A stretch of 64,000 bases of DNA from Oceanobacillus jordanicus (GTDB taxonomy: Bacteria; Bacillota; Bacilli; Bacillales; Amphibacillaceae), in the NCBI RefSeq assembly GCF_022095695.1, contig NZ_JAIFZM010000005.1, positions 1 to 64,000 of the forward strand, in the 5' to 3' direction. Under the pieces are notes generated by a model. The model saw nothing but the letters and a program-made list of their open reading frames with translations. It had not been told where the DNA came from and did not search any database. The position numbers and the translations under genes were made by a program. Positions 34,732 to 44,050 of this stretch are shown here, piece after piece; position 1 is the first letter of the stretch; each line of letters opens with the position of its first letter.

Positions 34732-37443
34732 TTATTTCTTTAATTTGTCGCGAAGTACCATTTGTAGTATGCCGCCATGACGGTAGTAGTCAATTTCCAC
34801 TTCACTGTCGAAACGAGCAACTGCCTTGAAAGTTGTAATTTTACCATTTTCATCTGTTGCGGTAACATTTACAAGATCGTGTGGTTTTACACTTTCATCT
34901 ACTTCAATATTAAAGGTTTCTTTACCAGTAAGACCAAGCTTTTCAGCACTTTCACCTTTTTCAAACTGTAATGGTAAAACACCCATCATAACTAAGTTTG
35001 AACGGTGAATACGTTCAAAGCTTTCAGCAATAACCGTTTTAATCCCTAAAAGGTTTGTACCTTTGGCTGCCCAGTCACGTGATGAGCCCATACCGTAGTC
35101 TTTTCCACCCATAATAATAAGGCCAGTGCCATCCTGTTGGTATTTCATTGCTGCATCATATATCGGCATTACTTCCTCAGTAGGCCAGTAGGTTGTATAT
35201 CCACCCTCCGTCCCAGGAGCAAGTAAGTTACGAATACGGATGTTTGCAAATGTACCACGCATCATTATTTCGTGGTTTCCACGACGGGAACCATATGAGT
35301 TAAAGTTACGTGGGGTAACACCTTTGTCCTGTAAATGCTTGCCTGCAGGCATATCCTTAGCAATTGCCCCAGCAGGTGAAATATGGTCTGTTGTTACAGA
35401 GTCGCCAAATTTACCAATGGCACGCAAGTTTACTAACGGATTAACTTTGCCAGCTTCTTTGCTAAGCCCTTCAAAGAACGGTGGATTTTGAATGTACGTG
35501 GAATCATCATTCCATTTAAACAATGGCTCATCCGTTGTATCAATTTCATTCCAGCGTTCGTTAGATTGGAACACATTTTCATATTCTTTGCGGAAAATCT
35601 CAGGTTTTACAACATTTGCCACCTGTTCTTTAATATCTTCCATAGATGGCCAAATATCATCCATATAAACTGGCTTGCCATCTTTATCTTCACCAATCGG
35701 CTCTTTAGTTAAGTCAACATCCACTGTACCAGCAAGGGCATAAGCTACTACAAGTGGCGGTGAAGCCAAATAATTCGCTTTAACTAACGGATGAATCCTT
35801 CCCTCAAAGTTCCGGTTACCTGACAGGACAGAAGAGACAAGCAAATCATTGTCCATGATGGCTTGTTCTATTTCTTCACGCAAAGGACCTGAGTTCCCAA
35901 TACATGTTGTGCAACCATAACCAACAAGGTTGAAGCCAAGTTTATCAAGATAAGGCGTTAAACCAGCATCTTCCAAATATCTTGTTACAACTTTAGAACC
36001 GGGTGCTAAAGAAGTTTTTACATAGTCAGGTACCTTCATACCCTTTTCAACAGCATTCTTCGCAAGCAGTCCAGCACCAAGCATAACGTATGGGTTTGAC
36101 GTATTTGTACAAGAAGTAATGGCAGCGATAGCTAATGCGCCCGTTTTCATAACTGAGCTATTACCATTTGGATGATTAACTGTTACCTCTTTATTAAATT
36201 CTTTTTTATCCATCCCGAAACCTTGGTTGCCTGCAGGCGCCGTTATAGCTTTATTAAATTCTTTTTTCATGTTTGATAGTGCTATTAAATCTTGTGGGCG
36301 TTTCGGTCCTGAAAGGTTTGGTTCCAGTTCGGAAAGGTTAATTTCGACTAATTCGGTATATTCCGGATCAGCCTGATCAGGAGAATACCAAAGCTCATTT
36401 TCCTTACAATACGTTTCTACAAGATCTATTTGTTCTTCGTCCCGCCCAGTTAGGCGTAAATAGTTTAATGACTCTTCATCAACAGGGAAGAATCCACATG
36501 TTGCGCCATATTCCGGAGCCATGTTTGAAATGGTTGCTCTGTCTGCAAGTGGCATGTCTTGTAGACCAGGACCAAAGTATTCAACAAACTTGCCAACCAC
36601 TTTCTTTTCACGAAGTACTTGTGTTACCTTCAATGCCAAGTCTGTTGCGGTTGTTCCTTGAGGGAAACTACCTGTGAATTTAACGCCAATTACCTCTGGA
36701 GCAGGGAAAAAGGATGGTTGACCAAGCATTCCTGCTTCTGCTTCGATGCCTCCAACTCCCCAACCTAGTACACCAAGTCCGTTAATCATCGTTGTATGGG
36801 AGTCAGTACCAACCAGTGTATCTGGAAATGCATCATACTCTCCATTCTCATTTTCAAGGCCGTGTACCACATTGGCTATATACTCAAGGTTAACTTGGTG
36901 AACGATCCCTGTAGCTGGTGGTACAGCTCGGTAATTTTCAAATGCTTTTTGCGCCCAATTTAAAAATTCATAGCGCTCGGCATTACGCTCAAATTCAAGA
37001 TCCATGTTTGCTTTTAATGCATTTGCTGTTCCGTATTGATCAACTTGTACGGAGTGGTCAATTACAAGGTCAACTGGAACTTCAGGGTTAATTTTATTAG
37101 GTTCTCCCCCCATATCTACCATAGCTTTACGTAGTGAAGCCAAATCAACCACTGCAGGAACTCCGGTGAAATCTTGTAGTATAACTCTGGAAGGTTTAAA
37201 AGGAACATCTACACCTTTGCCTTCTTTTGTGCCCCATTTTGTTAGTCTTTCAACGTGTTCATTTTTGATTTGTCGTCCATCATGTTGGCGTAGCAATGAC
37301 TCTAGTAATACGCGAACAGAAAATGGCAAACGGCCAATTTTACCATGGCCAGCTTCTTCAAGTGATTTTAGACGATAATAATTGTACTTTTTCCCGTTTA
37401 AATCAAACTGTTTTTTCGCATCATAAACATTATGATTCCCCAT
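34732..37443 (-). CDS. acnA: Aconitate hydratase
   Basis: The 903-residue enzyme interconverts citrate and isocitrate in the TCA cycle and belongs to the IRP1/AcnA type. The three [4Fe-4S] ligands lie in SCTNTSNP and [14 protein letters not shown], and the substrate-binding arginines occur in [11 protein letters not shown] near residue 780. The start is ATG 37443, eight bases after aaagggg. Family members also bind RNA when iron is limiting. A CcpC-like dyad lies upstream at 37632-37646, and an FbpB-like protein is encoded downstream, so both citrate/carbon and iron control are plausible. Confidence 0.96.
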   Translation of the reverse strand: MGNHNVYDAKKQFDLNGKKYNYYRLKSLEEAGHGKIGRLPFSVRVLLESLLRQHDGRQIKNEHVERLTKWGTKEGKGVDVPFKPSRVILQDFTGVPAVVDLASLRKAMVDMGGEPNKINPEVPVDLVIDHSVQVDQYGTANALKANMDLEFERNAERYEFLNWAQKAFENYRAVPPATGIVHQVNLEYIANVVHGLENENGEYDAFPDTLVGTDSHTTMINGLGVLGWGVGGIEAEAGMLGQPSFFPAPEVIGVKFTGSFPQGTTATDLALKVTQVLREKKVVGKFVEYFGPGLQDMPLADRATISNMAPEYGATCGFFPVDEESLNYLRLTGRDEEQIDLVETYCKENELWYSPDQADPEYTELVEINLSELEPNLSGPKRPQDLIALSNMKKEFNKAITAPAGNQGFGMDKKEFNKEVTVNHPNGNSSVMKTGALAIAAITSCTNTSNPYVMLGAGLLAKNAVEKGMKVPDYVKTSLAPGSKVVTRYLEDAGLTPYLDKLGFNLVGYGCTTCIGNSGPLREEIEQAIMDNDLLVSSVLSGNRNFEGRIHPLVKANYLASPPLVVAYALAGTVDVDLTKEPIGEDKDGKPVYMDDIWPSMEDIKEQVANVVKPEIFRKEYENVFQSNERWNEIDTTDEPLFKWNDDSTYIQNPPFFEGLSKEAGKVNPLVNLRAIGKFGDSVTTDHISPAGAIAKDMPAGKHLQDKGVTPRNFNSYGSRRGNHEIMMRGTFANIRIRNLLAPGTEGGYTTYWPTEEVMPIYDAAMKYQQDGTGLIIMGGKDYGMGSSRDWAAKGTNLLGIKTVIAESFERIHRSNLVMMGVLPLQFEKGESAEKLGLTGKETFNIEVDESVKPHDLVNVTATDENGKITTFKAVARFDSEVEIDYYRHGGILQMVLRDKLKK

Positions 37444-37631
37444 TTTGTCTTCCCCTTTCAAACATACTTCACTTAATCATTTAATAAACTCTACAAATTT
37501 CGACTGCTTTTATACTATTACTCTATCATTCATATAAAAGCGATTTCCTTACAATTATATCTTAAAGGATAATCCAGGAGAAAACAAACCATTCCCTTTT
37601 TCTTGCATATATTAAAATCTTATGTAGAGTG

Positions 37632-37646
37632 ATAAGTTTTACTTAT
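37632..37646 (-). promoter_or_regulatory. CcpC-type dyad upstream of acnA
   Basis: The sequence ataagttttacttat matches the ATAA-N7-TTAT dyad bound by CcpC, the citrate-responsive repressor of aconitase in B. subtilis and relatives. It lies about 190 bases upstream of the acnA start. A possible promoter (TTGTTT at 37582-37587, 17 bases, TAAGAT at 37559-37564) lies between it and the gene. Confidence 0.55.
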
Positions 37647-37685
37647 TAGTTTGTTTAAAAAAACCAAGGGCAACGAATAACCAAA

Positions 37686-38807
37686 TCATTTATGAAAAAT
37701 CATGTGGAACGTACTTCCACCCTTCTCGTTTTGACTGATCTCTAATCTTGCTTGGTGTGACGCAAGGATTTGCCTTGTAATCATGATACCAAGTCCCGTG
37801 CCTGTTTGCTTTGTTGTAAAAAAAGGCTCGCCTAACTTATGTATGATTTCTTCTGGAATGCCGGGGCCCTCGTCACTGATACTAATTATAATTGCTTCCT
37901 CACTGTCCTTCACGTGAAACGTTATAAAACCTGGTGATTCCATTGCTTCAATCGCATTTTTCAGCAAATTAATTAGGACCTGTTTAATTTGAGAACGATC
38001 GCAGTTAATTTGGGCTTTATCTGAGCCTTCAATTCTAATGTCTATGCCCTTTAATTTGGCTTGTGGACCTAAAAGAACTGTTACATCATGAATCATATCT
38101 TTAATAGACTCCATTTTTCGATTGTCAGTTAATGGCTTTGAAATGAAGAGCAGTTCAGATGTTATCGTTTCTATCTTTTCTATTTCTTCCACCATGATTT
38201 GATAATATTCCTCTTTTCCCTTTACGCCAGCTTGTAAAAGTTGAAGAAACCCTTTTAGAGAGGTCAAAGGATTACGTATTTCATGTGCGATTCCAGCAGC
38301 AAGCTGCCCAGCTACTGACATCTTTTCTGAACGGATCATCATTTCTTCTGCTTCTTTTTTATCTGTAATATCTTTTAAAATCGAAATATAGTATTTTGTA
38401 TTAGTTAATTTATCCGTTAACTTCGCGACCTTGCATTCTGACCAAATGTATTTGCCATTATTATTTAATATATTTACATTAATTTTCTGAAAGGTATCGG
38501 CAGCATTCTCCAACTGTTCTCTAATATAACTCACATCTTCTGCCGATATTTTTTCGAACCAGTAGGTGCCTCTTAAATCAGAAGTTTGATAGCCCAATAA
38601 ATCCTCTATTGAGCTAGAGATGTAAATAACCTTACCACTCTCATCCCAGACTGTCACAATATCATGGTTGTTTTTTTCTACCCACTCTACCATGTATAGG
38701 GGTAGTTTCGATAATGCTTCAAAGGTATCCTGTGTATTGGCGGGTTCTGCTTTTTTTACAGTATGTTCAACTTGATATTTATTTTGATCTCTGTTCTTAA
38801 AAGCCAT
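37686..38807 (-). CDS. PAS-domain histidine kinase (sporulation-kinase type)
   Basis: The 373-residue protein has no membrane segment. Residues about 45-150 form a PAS domain with its PAC end (YYISILKDITDKKEAEE); the HisKA domain follows with the phosphorylated His175 in AHEIRNPLTSLKGF, and a HATPase domain with DEGPGIPEE and TGTGLGIMITRQIL closes the protein. This layout is that of KinA/KinE-type kinases, which feed the Spo0 phosphorelay. No response regulator is next to it, consistent with a phosphorelay kinase. The start is ATG 38807, six bases after gaggggg. Its signal is unknown. Confidence 0.85.
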   Translation of the reverse strand: MAFKNRDQNKYQVEHTVKKAEPANTQDTFEALSKLPLYMVEWVEKNNHDIVTVWDESGKVIYISSSIEDLLGYQTSDLRGTYWFEKISAEDVSYIREQLENAADTFQKINVNILNNNGKYIWSECKVAKLTDKLTNTKYYISILKDITDKKEAEEMMIRSEKMSVAGQLAAGIAHEIRNPLTSLKGFLQLLQAGVKGKEEYYQIMVEEIEKIETITSELLFISKPLTDNRKMESIKDMIHDVTVLLGPQAKLKGIDIRIEGSDKAQINCDRSQIKQVLINLLKNAIEAMESPGFITFHVKDSEEAIIISISDEGPGIPEEIIHKLGEPFFTTKQTGTGLGIMITRQILASHQARLEISQNEKGGSTFHMIFHK

Positions 38808-39071
38808 AGTACTCCCCCTCTTTGTCATAATGTAACAACCATTTGGCGTCTCATAATTCTATGATTATGATATATCATGCGATAATATGTCGCTTGTTTG
38901 CAGTAATTTTCCTATTATAATATGATATAATTGTTTTACTTGTTATCTTTATGAATATATACCCAATTATTAGTAATATTACTATACCTGCGTAAAAAAA
39001 TAAATTACTTATGTAAAATACTTGTAACAATTTGTAATTTCATTTGATTATTTGAAGAAAAAGGTGAAACG

Positions 39072-39575
39072 ATGTCGGGATTTGTAGATTATTCTATTAT
39101 AATCATTTTATGGGGCTTTCTTATGATTATCTTTATGGCAATAGGTGGTTTTTTCATGTTCCGTAAATTTTTGAAACGACTTCCTAAAGAAGATGGAAAG
39201 TCCATTATGGACTGGGAAGAGTATTACATGGAAAAAAGCCAACATATGTGGAAAACAGAAGAGAAAGAACTTCTTGAAGAATTGGTTTCTCCTGTGCCTG
39301 AACTATTTAGAGATATTGCAAGGCATAAAATCGCAAGTAAAATTGGAGAAATTGCGCTCAAGAGAGAAATGAGTACTATCAACCAAGAAGTGGTAATCGA
39401 AGGATATATTCTAGCTACACCTAAACGGGATCATAAGTTTCTCAGAAAAAAATTAAAAGAGAAGAACATTCAAGTTGCTCCTTATGAACATTTGTTTATC
39501 ATGGCAAAAGAGGATTATACGCCAGATTGGGAAAAACGAATGGAAAACAATAATAAAAAGAAGTCCGAACACTAA
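39072..39575 (+). CDS. yneK: YneK-type membrane-anchored protein (DUF2621)
   Basis: The 167-residue protein has one N-terminal membrane helix (about residues 8-30) followed by a charged, helical cytoplasmic domain containing DWEEYYMEKS and RDIARHKIASKIGE. It corresponds to B. subtilis YneK by sequence pattern and by its place next to ccdC. Its function is unknown. It starts at ATG 39072 after aaggtga and converges on ccdC, with a shared terminator overlapping its stop codon. Confidence 0.82.
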   Translation: MSGFVDYSIIIILWGFLMIIFMAIGGFFMFRKFLKRLPKEDGKSIMDWEEYYMEKSQHMWKTEEKELLEELVSPVPELFRDIARHKIASKIGEIALKREMSTINQEVVIEGYILATPKRDHKFLRKKLKEKNIQVAPYEHLFIMAKEDYTPDWEKRMENNNKKKSEH

Positions 39576-39593
39576 ACATTTCGGACTTCTTTT
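39557..39593. terminator. Bidirectional terminator between yneK and ccdC
   Basis: Arms aaaagaagtccga and tcggacttctttt form a 13-bp stem with A and T runs at either side; the yneK stop codon lies in the loop. Confidence 0.85.
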
Positions 39594-40066
39594 TATGCAT
39601 TAACGTGTAATTGCTTTTCAAGCTGAAGAAATTTATACAACATACAGCATCTCCACGTAAATATCATCCCAAATGCCAAGATAAAAAACATTCCACTTGT
39701 TTCTCCTGCTGAAATACTGCTACCGATGATCAGTTTCATTACAATTCGAAAAAGCAGTAAACCAAACAGAATAAAAACAAATGATTTTGAGGGAATCAAA
39801 TAGATCGCTTCATGCCGAATCTCAAATCTGGAAGCTCTAACTAAGAAAAACGAACAAATAACGCCTACGATAAGAGCTTCTAAGAACTGGCTTAAGCTAA
39901 TTTGAAAAACAGGAAATATAAACATTAATGCACCTGTACTCATAAAAAGGGGCGGCAACATAATTTTTTTAACCGAAGCCGGCTTCTTGGCTCCCCTTAT
40001 GCGAATAAAAATCATAGTCACAGCCATACAGGCTGCAACAATAGTACTGGCTACCAACCAAAACAT
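39593..40066 (-). CDS. ccdC: Cytochrome c biogenesis protein CcdC
   Basis: The 157-residue protein has about four to five membrane helices and a conserved basic loop (RIRGAKKPASVKKI). It matches the CcdC/YneJ family, encoded next to ccdA and yneI in B. subtilis, although its deletion there does not abolish cytochrome c synthesis. The exact biochemical role is unknown. It lies 54 bases after the response-regulator gene and is read in the same direction. Confidence 0.88.
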   Translation of the reverse strand: MFWLVASTIVAACMAVTMIFIRIRGAKKPASVKKIMLPPLFMSTGALMFIFPVFQISLSQFLEALIVGVICSFFLVRASRFEIRHEAIYLIPSKSFVFILFGLLLFRIVMKLIIGSSISAGETSGMFFILAFGMIFTWRCCMLYKFLQLEKQLHVNA

Positions 40067-40120
40067 AATGACATTACCTCATACTTTCTATCAGGTTATA
40101 CCCTTAGTTGTTACCGTTTC

Positions 40121-40480
40121 TCATTTCACTAAGCGGTTAACAGTTTCCAAGACCTGACTATCATCAAACGGCTTTACAATAAAGTCTTTTGCACCAGACT
40201 CGATTGCTTCCACCACAACCTTTTGTTGGCCCATAGCTGAACATACAATGATGGTAGCATGCGGGTCATAAGACTTAATCTCCTTAATTGCATCAATACC
40301 ATTCATGACAGGCATCGTAATATCCATTGTAACAAGGTCAGGATCCAGTTCCTTATAGAGCCTCACCGCTTCTGCACCATCCGCAGCTTCCCCCACAATA
40401 TCATGGTTTTCTTTTTTAAGTATAGTGGATAAGGTTACCCTCATAAAGTTTGCATCGTCAACTACCATAACTCTGGCCAT
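40121..40480 (-). CDS. ccdB: CheY-like single-domain response regulator
   Basis: The 119-residue protein is a lone receiver domain: acidic pair Asp8-Asp9, phosphoacceptor Asp53 in LVTMDITMP, Ser in IIVCSAMG and Lys in FIVKPFDD. It has no output domain. It corresponds to B. subtilis YneI (CcdB), encoded between ccdA and ccdC. The kinase that phosphorylates it and its target are unknown; the PAS kinase 1.7 kb downstream is a possible partner but only by proximity. Confidence 0.9.
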   Translation of the reverse strand: MARVMVVDDANFMRVTLSTILKKENHDIVGEAADGAEAVRLYKELDPDLVTMDITMPVMNGIDAIKEIKSYDPHATIIVCSAMGQQKVVVEAIESGAKDFIVKPFDDSQVLETVNRLVK

Positions 40481-40498
40481 ATTCTTCCTCCCTAAATG

Positions 40499-40924
40499 TT
40501 ACTGATCGTTTGCTATGGTTAAAATGATTGTCATCATTACTCCGATTACTGTGAAATAGACTCCTAAGTCAAAAATCATAGCTGTTGCCAACTCAATTTC
40601 ACCAAATAAAGGAATTGTAAAGTAATCAAAGGTCTGGGATAAGAATGGTACACCAAATATAAATGAACCTATACCTGTACCAAGTGCGATAGCTAAACCA
40701 ATTGGAATTAATATCAAGAAGTTTATTGGTAGTACTTTCTTTACAGCCTCGATTCCATAGGCTATATACATAAGCAAAATAGCCGCTGAGGTCATAAGCC
40801 CACCAACAAAACCACCACCTGGTGAATTATGTCCGGCAAGTAATAGATAGACTGCAAAACCTAGCAGGATAAAGGCTATCAATGATGTGGTAGTACGTAA
40901 TATTAGATCGTTTGTTTTGTACAT
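40499..40924 (-). CDS. Lone MrpB/MnhB-like antiporter subunit
   Basis: The 141-residue protein has four membrane helices and the MnhB signature LLLAGHNSPGGGFVGGLMTSAAI near residues 32-54. MrpB is normally one of seven subunits (MrpA-G) of a sodium/proton antiporter and is encoded with them. Here it stands alone between ccdA and the response regulator, 18 bases before the latter. The start is ATG 40924, seven bases after aaaggag. It could be a spare subunit or one recruited for another role; neither can be told from the sequence. Confidence 0.85.
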   Translation of the reverse strand: MYKTNDLILRTTTSLIAFILLGFAVYLLLAGHNSPGGGFVGGLMTSAAILLMYIAYGIEAVKKVLPINFLILIPIGLAIALGTGIGSFIFGVPFLSQTFDYFTIPLFGEIELATAMIFDLGVYFTVIGVMMTIILTIANDQ

Positions 40925-40984
40925 ATAAAAAGCTCCTTTATGCCTATATATCATAAGTTTAATATACTCTGCTAATAAAATCCA

Positions 40985-41689
40985 TCAAAATCCTGTGAAA
41001 CCAAACAACCCGCCCAAATAGGACGTCAATTTATAAATCCAGTCAAAAAACAACGCTATCCCTATCACTACCATTAAGTACCCACCTATCTTCACAATGA
41101 TGGAACTGTGTCTTTTTATCCAACCTAATTTCCCAACGAAGAAGGATAATATAAAGAAAGGGACAGAAAAACCAAGTACGTAACTGATCATCATCCACAT
41201 CCCAGCTTGTGGCTCTGTATACGCAAGTGACAGGACGACACCTAGTATGGGACCAGTACATGGCGTCCAGCCAAGGGAAAATGCCAACCCGATGATAAAA
41301 GATCCTACAAAGCCAGCTGGGCGATTTTTAAACATAATTTGTTTATTCTTCATCAAGAACTCAAAGTTCAACACTCCTGCGATTACTAATCCAAAAAAGA
41401 TAATTAGAATAGCGCCCACTTGTCTAATTAAGTCTTGGTTTGTCCTCAAAAATTCAGATATGTAAAGGCTCGTGAACCCCATCATGATAAACACACAAGA
41501 AAAACCTAGTAAAAAGAAAAGGGTATGCATTGTGCTCTTCACATTGAATTTTTTATTATCCTCTTTTAATTCGCTTACACTCATACCTGTAATATAGGAT
41601 ATAAAAACTGGAAATAACGGCAATACACAGGGAGATATAAACGATAAAAATCCAGCACTAAATGCAATAAAAATATTTACTTCAGACAT
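40985..41689 (-). CDS. ccdA: Thiol-disulfide interchange membrane protein CcdA
   Basis: The 234-residue protein has six membrane helices and the two redox-active cysteines of the CcdA family in FISPCVLPLFP near residue 20 and WTPCTGPILG near 142. It carries electrons from cytosolic thioredoxin across the membrane to ResA-like proteins for cytochrome c maturation and to StoA for spore cortex formation. It precedes the MrpB-like, yneI and ccdC genes on the same strand with gaps of about 20-60 bases, which suggests one operon. Confidence 0.95.
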   Translation of the reverse strand: MSEVNIFIAFSAGFLSFISPCVLPLFPVFISYITGMSVSELKEDNKKFNVKSTMHTLFFLLGFSCVFIMMGFTSLYISEFLRTNQDLIRQVGAILIIFFGLVIAGVLNFEFLMKNKQIMFKNRPAGFVGSFIIGLAFSLGWTPCTGPILGVVLSLAYTEPQAGMWMMISYVLGFSVPFFILSFFVGKLGWIKRHSSIIVKIGGYLMVVIGIALFFDWIYKLTSYLGGLFGFTGF

Positions 41690-41790
41690 ATTCTACCTCC
41701 TCATAGCTAACTTATCACAGTGTAGCTAAAAAAGTATTGTTCCATGCATTAAATTTATGACGAAAAACCGAAAATATTAAGCGTTGTAAT

Positions 41791-41822
41791 AAAAAAGCCC
41801 CTTACGTTGTACGGTAAGGGGG
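41791..41822 (-). terminator. Terminator of yneF
   Basis: On the minus strand ccccttac / gtaagggg form an 8-bp stem followed by cttttttatt, 42 bases past the yneF stop codon. Confidence 0.8.
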
Positions 41823-41864
41823 TAATTCGCGCGGATGCTTGTTGCAAAATTATAAAATAATTGC

Positions 41865-42086
41865 TTACTTACCAGATTGATTATTCATAGAACGCATCAT
41901 CTGATTAATTTTCTTCTGGGATGGTTTTTGTCCCATTTGCATCATTAACGTACGAAGCATTTGCTCATTAATTGGTGGATTCTTTTTTAAATAGCTCATC
42001 ATATATTTTCTTGCAATAAAAAATCCAAGAGCAACACCAGCAATTAACGCTGCTATAGCAATTAGTACTACCCAAATCGTGCTCAT
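41865..42086 (-). CDS. yneF: UPF0154 membrane protein YneF
   Basis: The 73-residue protein has one N-terminal membrane helix ([22 protein letters not shown]) and the family motif [31 protein letters not shown] in two stretches near residues 35-65. Its function is unknown. It is the last recognisable host gene before the prophage; in B. subtilis the gene beside yneF on this side is transketolase, so the phage appears to have entered between these two. Confidence 0.9.
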   Translation of the reverse strand: MSTIWVVLIAIAALIAGVALGFFIARKYMMSYLKKNPPINEQMLRTLMMQMGQKPSQKKINQMMRSMNNQSGK

Positions 42087-42256
42087 GTCACGCCTTCCTC
42101 CTTCGTGTTGTCTCTTTAACAGTATAGTAAATTAATGATAAGAATACAATCGATTACGAAAATAACGTCATAAAAATTCGTAAAAGGTTGATGTATCAAT
42201 GATTCTACACTATTATAGTATTTTTTACAAATGCAAGATAATGTATGTAAATGAAT

Positions 42257-42287
42257 TGATTTGGGGCTAAATTGGGGCTAGTTTGGG
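42257..42287. repeat. Three tandem 11-base repeats near the prophage end
   Basis: The unit ttggggct(a/g)-NN starts at 42257, 42268 and 42279, an exact 11-base period. Arrays of short direct repeats beside an attachment site often serve as arm-type binding sites for the phage integrase. The core crossover sequence cannot be identified without the other prophage end. Confidence 0.7.
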
Positions 42288-42384
42288 GCTGAAAATATTA
42301 TACGTGGGTAGACGTTAAGAGAGGGAGATCATTCCCCTCTCTTTTATTTAGTTTCTACTATTATATATGTCCTTCTATTCTAGA

Positions 42385-42864
42385 TTATTTATTCCCGTTG
42401 ACTGACTCGTCTATTATATCTTTGAACCTTTTTCTTTTATTTGTAGGTTCCTCCCTTAAGAGAGGAGAATAATCTATAGTTTCAACCTTATCTTCTTTGT
42501 TTTTATTTGGAATTTCCGATTTCAAGTGTTGGTTGTTCGTTTCATTAGATGTGCTTCTATCTCTATTTAATGTACTATTTAAGCTTACTAACTCTTTCAA
42601 AGATTCTCTGACTAACGTCCTTTTATCATCCAGTATTCTTATAATCTCTGCAAAGCCAAAGATCATAATACCCCATATGAGTCCAGCTAATATATATATG
42701 GCGGCATTTTCCCAAGATGTTTCAGTAATTGGTTCTCCATCATAAATAGAGAATTCGCTCGACTCGTATCCTACAACTGTTTCGTAATTAGCAATGCCTA
42801 GTACTATCCCACCTGCTATAGTTAGCCAACCTATAATGAATAATAATTCAGCAATTCGATTCAA
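42385..42864 (-). CDS. Two-helix membrane protein of unknown function
   Basis: The 159-residue protein has membrane helices at about residues 5-27 and 54-76, separated by an acidic outer loop (VGYESSEFSIYDGEP). The remaining half is a hydrophilic, Asn/Lys/Glu-rich cytoplasmic tail. I recognise no domain. It is the outermost gene of the prophage end and is a lysogenic-conversion candidate. A 7-8-bp dyad (gagaggg / ccctctc) lies 35-65 bases beyond its stop but lacks a T-run on this strand. Confidence 0.65.
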   Translation of the reverse strand: MNRIAELLFIIGWLTIAGGIVLGIANYETVVGYESSEFSIYDGEPITETSWENAAIYILAGLIWGIMIFGFAEIIRILDDKRTLVRESLKELVSLNSTLNRDRSTSNETNNQHLKSEIPNKNKEDKVETIDYSPLLREEPTNKRKRFKDIIDESVNGNK

Positions 42865-42959
42865 ATCGATATCCCCCTAATTTCTTTTACCTCATATTAC
42901 CATAAAAATGCAGGACTTTGGACACACATATTGAATTACGTTTTAAGGAGTTGATAACA

Positions 42960-43148
42960 ATGGTGAAAATGTATTGCCCTGTGTGCAGGAAAGAGTACCA
43001 GGAGGATGACCTAGTTTGTTTGGATGACATAAACACAGTAAGGCACTTACACTGTAGCGACAGGGAAATTATTTATAAGGATGCCCGGCCATTTAAAGAG
43101 ATGATTTACAAGTACGATTTTTTTAAGAAGCTTAGAATAAAAGTTTGA
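42960..43148 (+). CDS. Small zinc-ribbon-like protein
   Basis: The 62-residue protein begins VKMYCPVCRKEYQEDD, and a second Cys/His pair occurs in RHLHCSD; CPxC followed by a distant H/C could bind zinc. The ATG at 42960 lies nine bases after aaggag, whereas the frame above it has no ribosome site. It is small, basic toward its C-terminus and has no recognised family. It reads toward the next small gene with a 57-base gap. Confidence 0.65.
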   Translation: MVKMYCPVCRKEYQEDDLVCLDDINTVRHLHCSDREIIYKDARPFKEMIYKYDFFKKLRIKV

Positions 43149-43205
43149 AAGGACACCCCCTTCTAATACCCATTTACGATTATAGGGTTAGGAGGGGATT
43201 TTATT

Positions 43206-43412
43206 ATGGAGAAAAAGATACTTGGACACATTGCCGGATTTGGAACACTGAGGGATATGGAGAGATTGGAACAAGATTACTACGGAGAGTTTACGGATGC
43301 TGGCATGAGTGAACTTTTAATAAAGGAAGAGCTGACCACCAAGGAATGTGATCGCTTGAGTGAGGAGTTGTCTGGGAAGGTTGTAGTAATAAAGAAAAAG
43401 CCCTCTAAGTGA
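43206..43412 (+). CDS. Small protein of unknown function
   Basis: The 68-residue protein is hydrophilic and acidic-to-basic along its length, ending in VVVIKKKPSK. The ATG at 43206 follows taggagggg by nine bases. I recognise no domain. It converges on the membrane protein gene at 43424 with a shared hairpin. Its presence with the preceding zinc-ribbon-like gene as a plus-strand pair suggests a small cargo transcript in the prophage. Confidence 0.6.
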   Translation: MEKKILGHIAGFGTLRDMERLEQDYYGEFTDAGMSELLIKEELTTKECDRLSEELSGKVVVIKKKPSK

Positions 43413-43418
43413 GGGCTA
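43397..43418 (-). terminator. Terminator between convergent genes
   Basis: Arms agccctc / gagggct form a hairpin; on the minus strand it is followed by tttttctttatt, right after the stop of the four-helix membrane protein gene. Confidence 0.75.
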
Positions 43419-43423
43419 AATAT

Positions 43424-44050
43424 TTACTGCTTATATACTACCAAAATAAACTTATAAATAAGAATAATGTTTCTTATGGTTACAATAAAACTGTGAAAAA
43501 TAATAACATTCCAGAATGTATATAAGGTGTAGGTTATCACTTGTTTGGTAATATTACTTAGTTGTCTTAACACTTCAATATCCAAGATATTATTTATATT
43601 AATATTATAGAAGAAGCCTAATACAATTACCCCTATTTGTATGAATACACAATATATAAATGAAGATATTAGTTGTCGAAGGGCACCTTCCTTTTCTTTA
43701 TCTTCTTTTAATTTTGAAAATGCGTTTTTTAATGTTTCTCTATTAAATACTGCAATTAATGAAACTGATGTTATATTAAATCCAACTAAAATGGCAATTA
43801 TCGTAAAAAAATCGGTGTTGGTTTCTTCTACTTTTAATAGTGTTTCTGATACGTTCGACTGAGATATATACGTAATTATAGAACTAAATAACGCAAGAAT
43901 AACAGGAATAATAAATTCTAATAAGATTCTACTTCCATTTATTCCATGGAAGTATGATTTCCATATTAAAAAGGAATTAGTTTGTTTGCTCTTGACTGCC
44001 CGTATCTTGGTTCCTTTCTGAGATGATCTTTTGAATCTGTCCTTGAACAT
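43424..44050 (-). CDS. Four-helix membrane protein, second gene of a two-gene module
   Basis: The protein of about 208 residues has a basic N-terminal segment of 30 residues and four predicted membrane helices near 41-60, 80-100, 127-147 and 170-200, with a charged loop (FSKLKEDKEKEGALRQ) between helices two and three. The start is placed at ATG 44050, eight bases after aggtga, inside the preceding gene; the 74-base overlap implies translational coupling. No named family is recognised. Pairing of a cytosolic protein with a small multi-helix membrane protein is the layout of phage-exclusion pairs such as RexAB and Kiwa, so an effector role in the membrane is a reasonable guess. Confidence 0.7.
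   Translation of the reverse strand: MFKDRFKRSSQKGTKIRAVKSKQTNSFLIWKSYFHGINGSRILLEFIIPVILALFSSIITYISQSNVSETLLKVEETNTDFFTIIAILVGFNITSVSLIAVFNRETLKNAFSKLKEDKEKEGALRQLISSFIYCVFIQIGVIVLGFFYNININNILDIEVLRQLSNITKQVITYTLYTFWNVIIFHSFIVTIRNIILIYKFILVVYKQ

Noticed and set aside
42257-42287. CRISPR-like short repeats
   Set aside because: The period is 11 bases with no spacers, so it is an iteron-like array and not a CRISPR.
42960-43412. Toxin-antitoxin pair formed by the two small plus-strand proteins
   Set aside because: They are separated by 57 bases with separate ribosome sites and show no toxin or DNA-binding motif.
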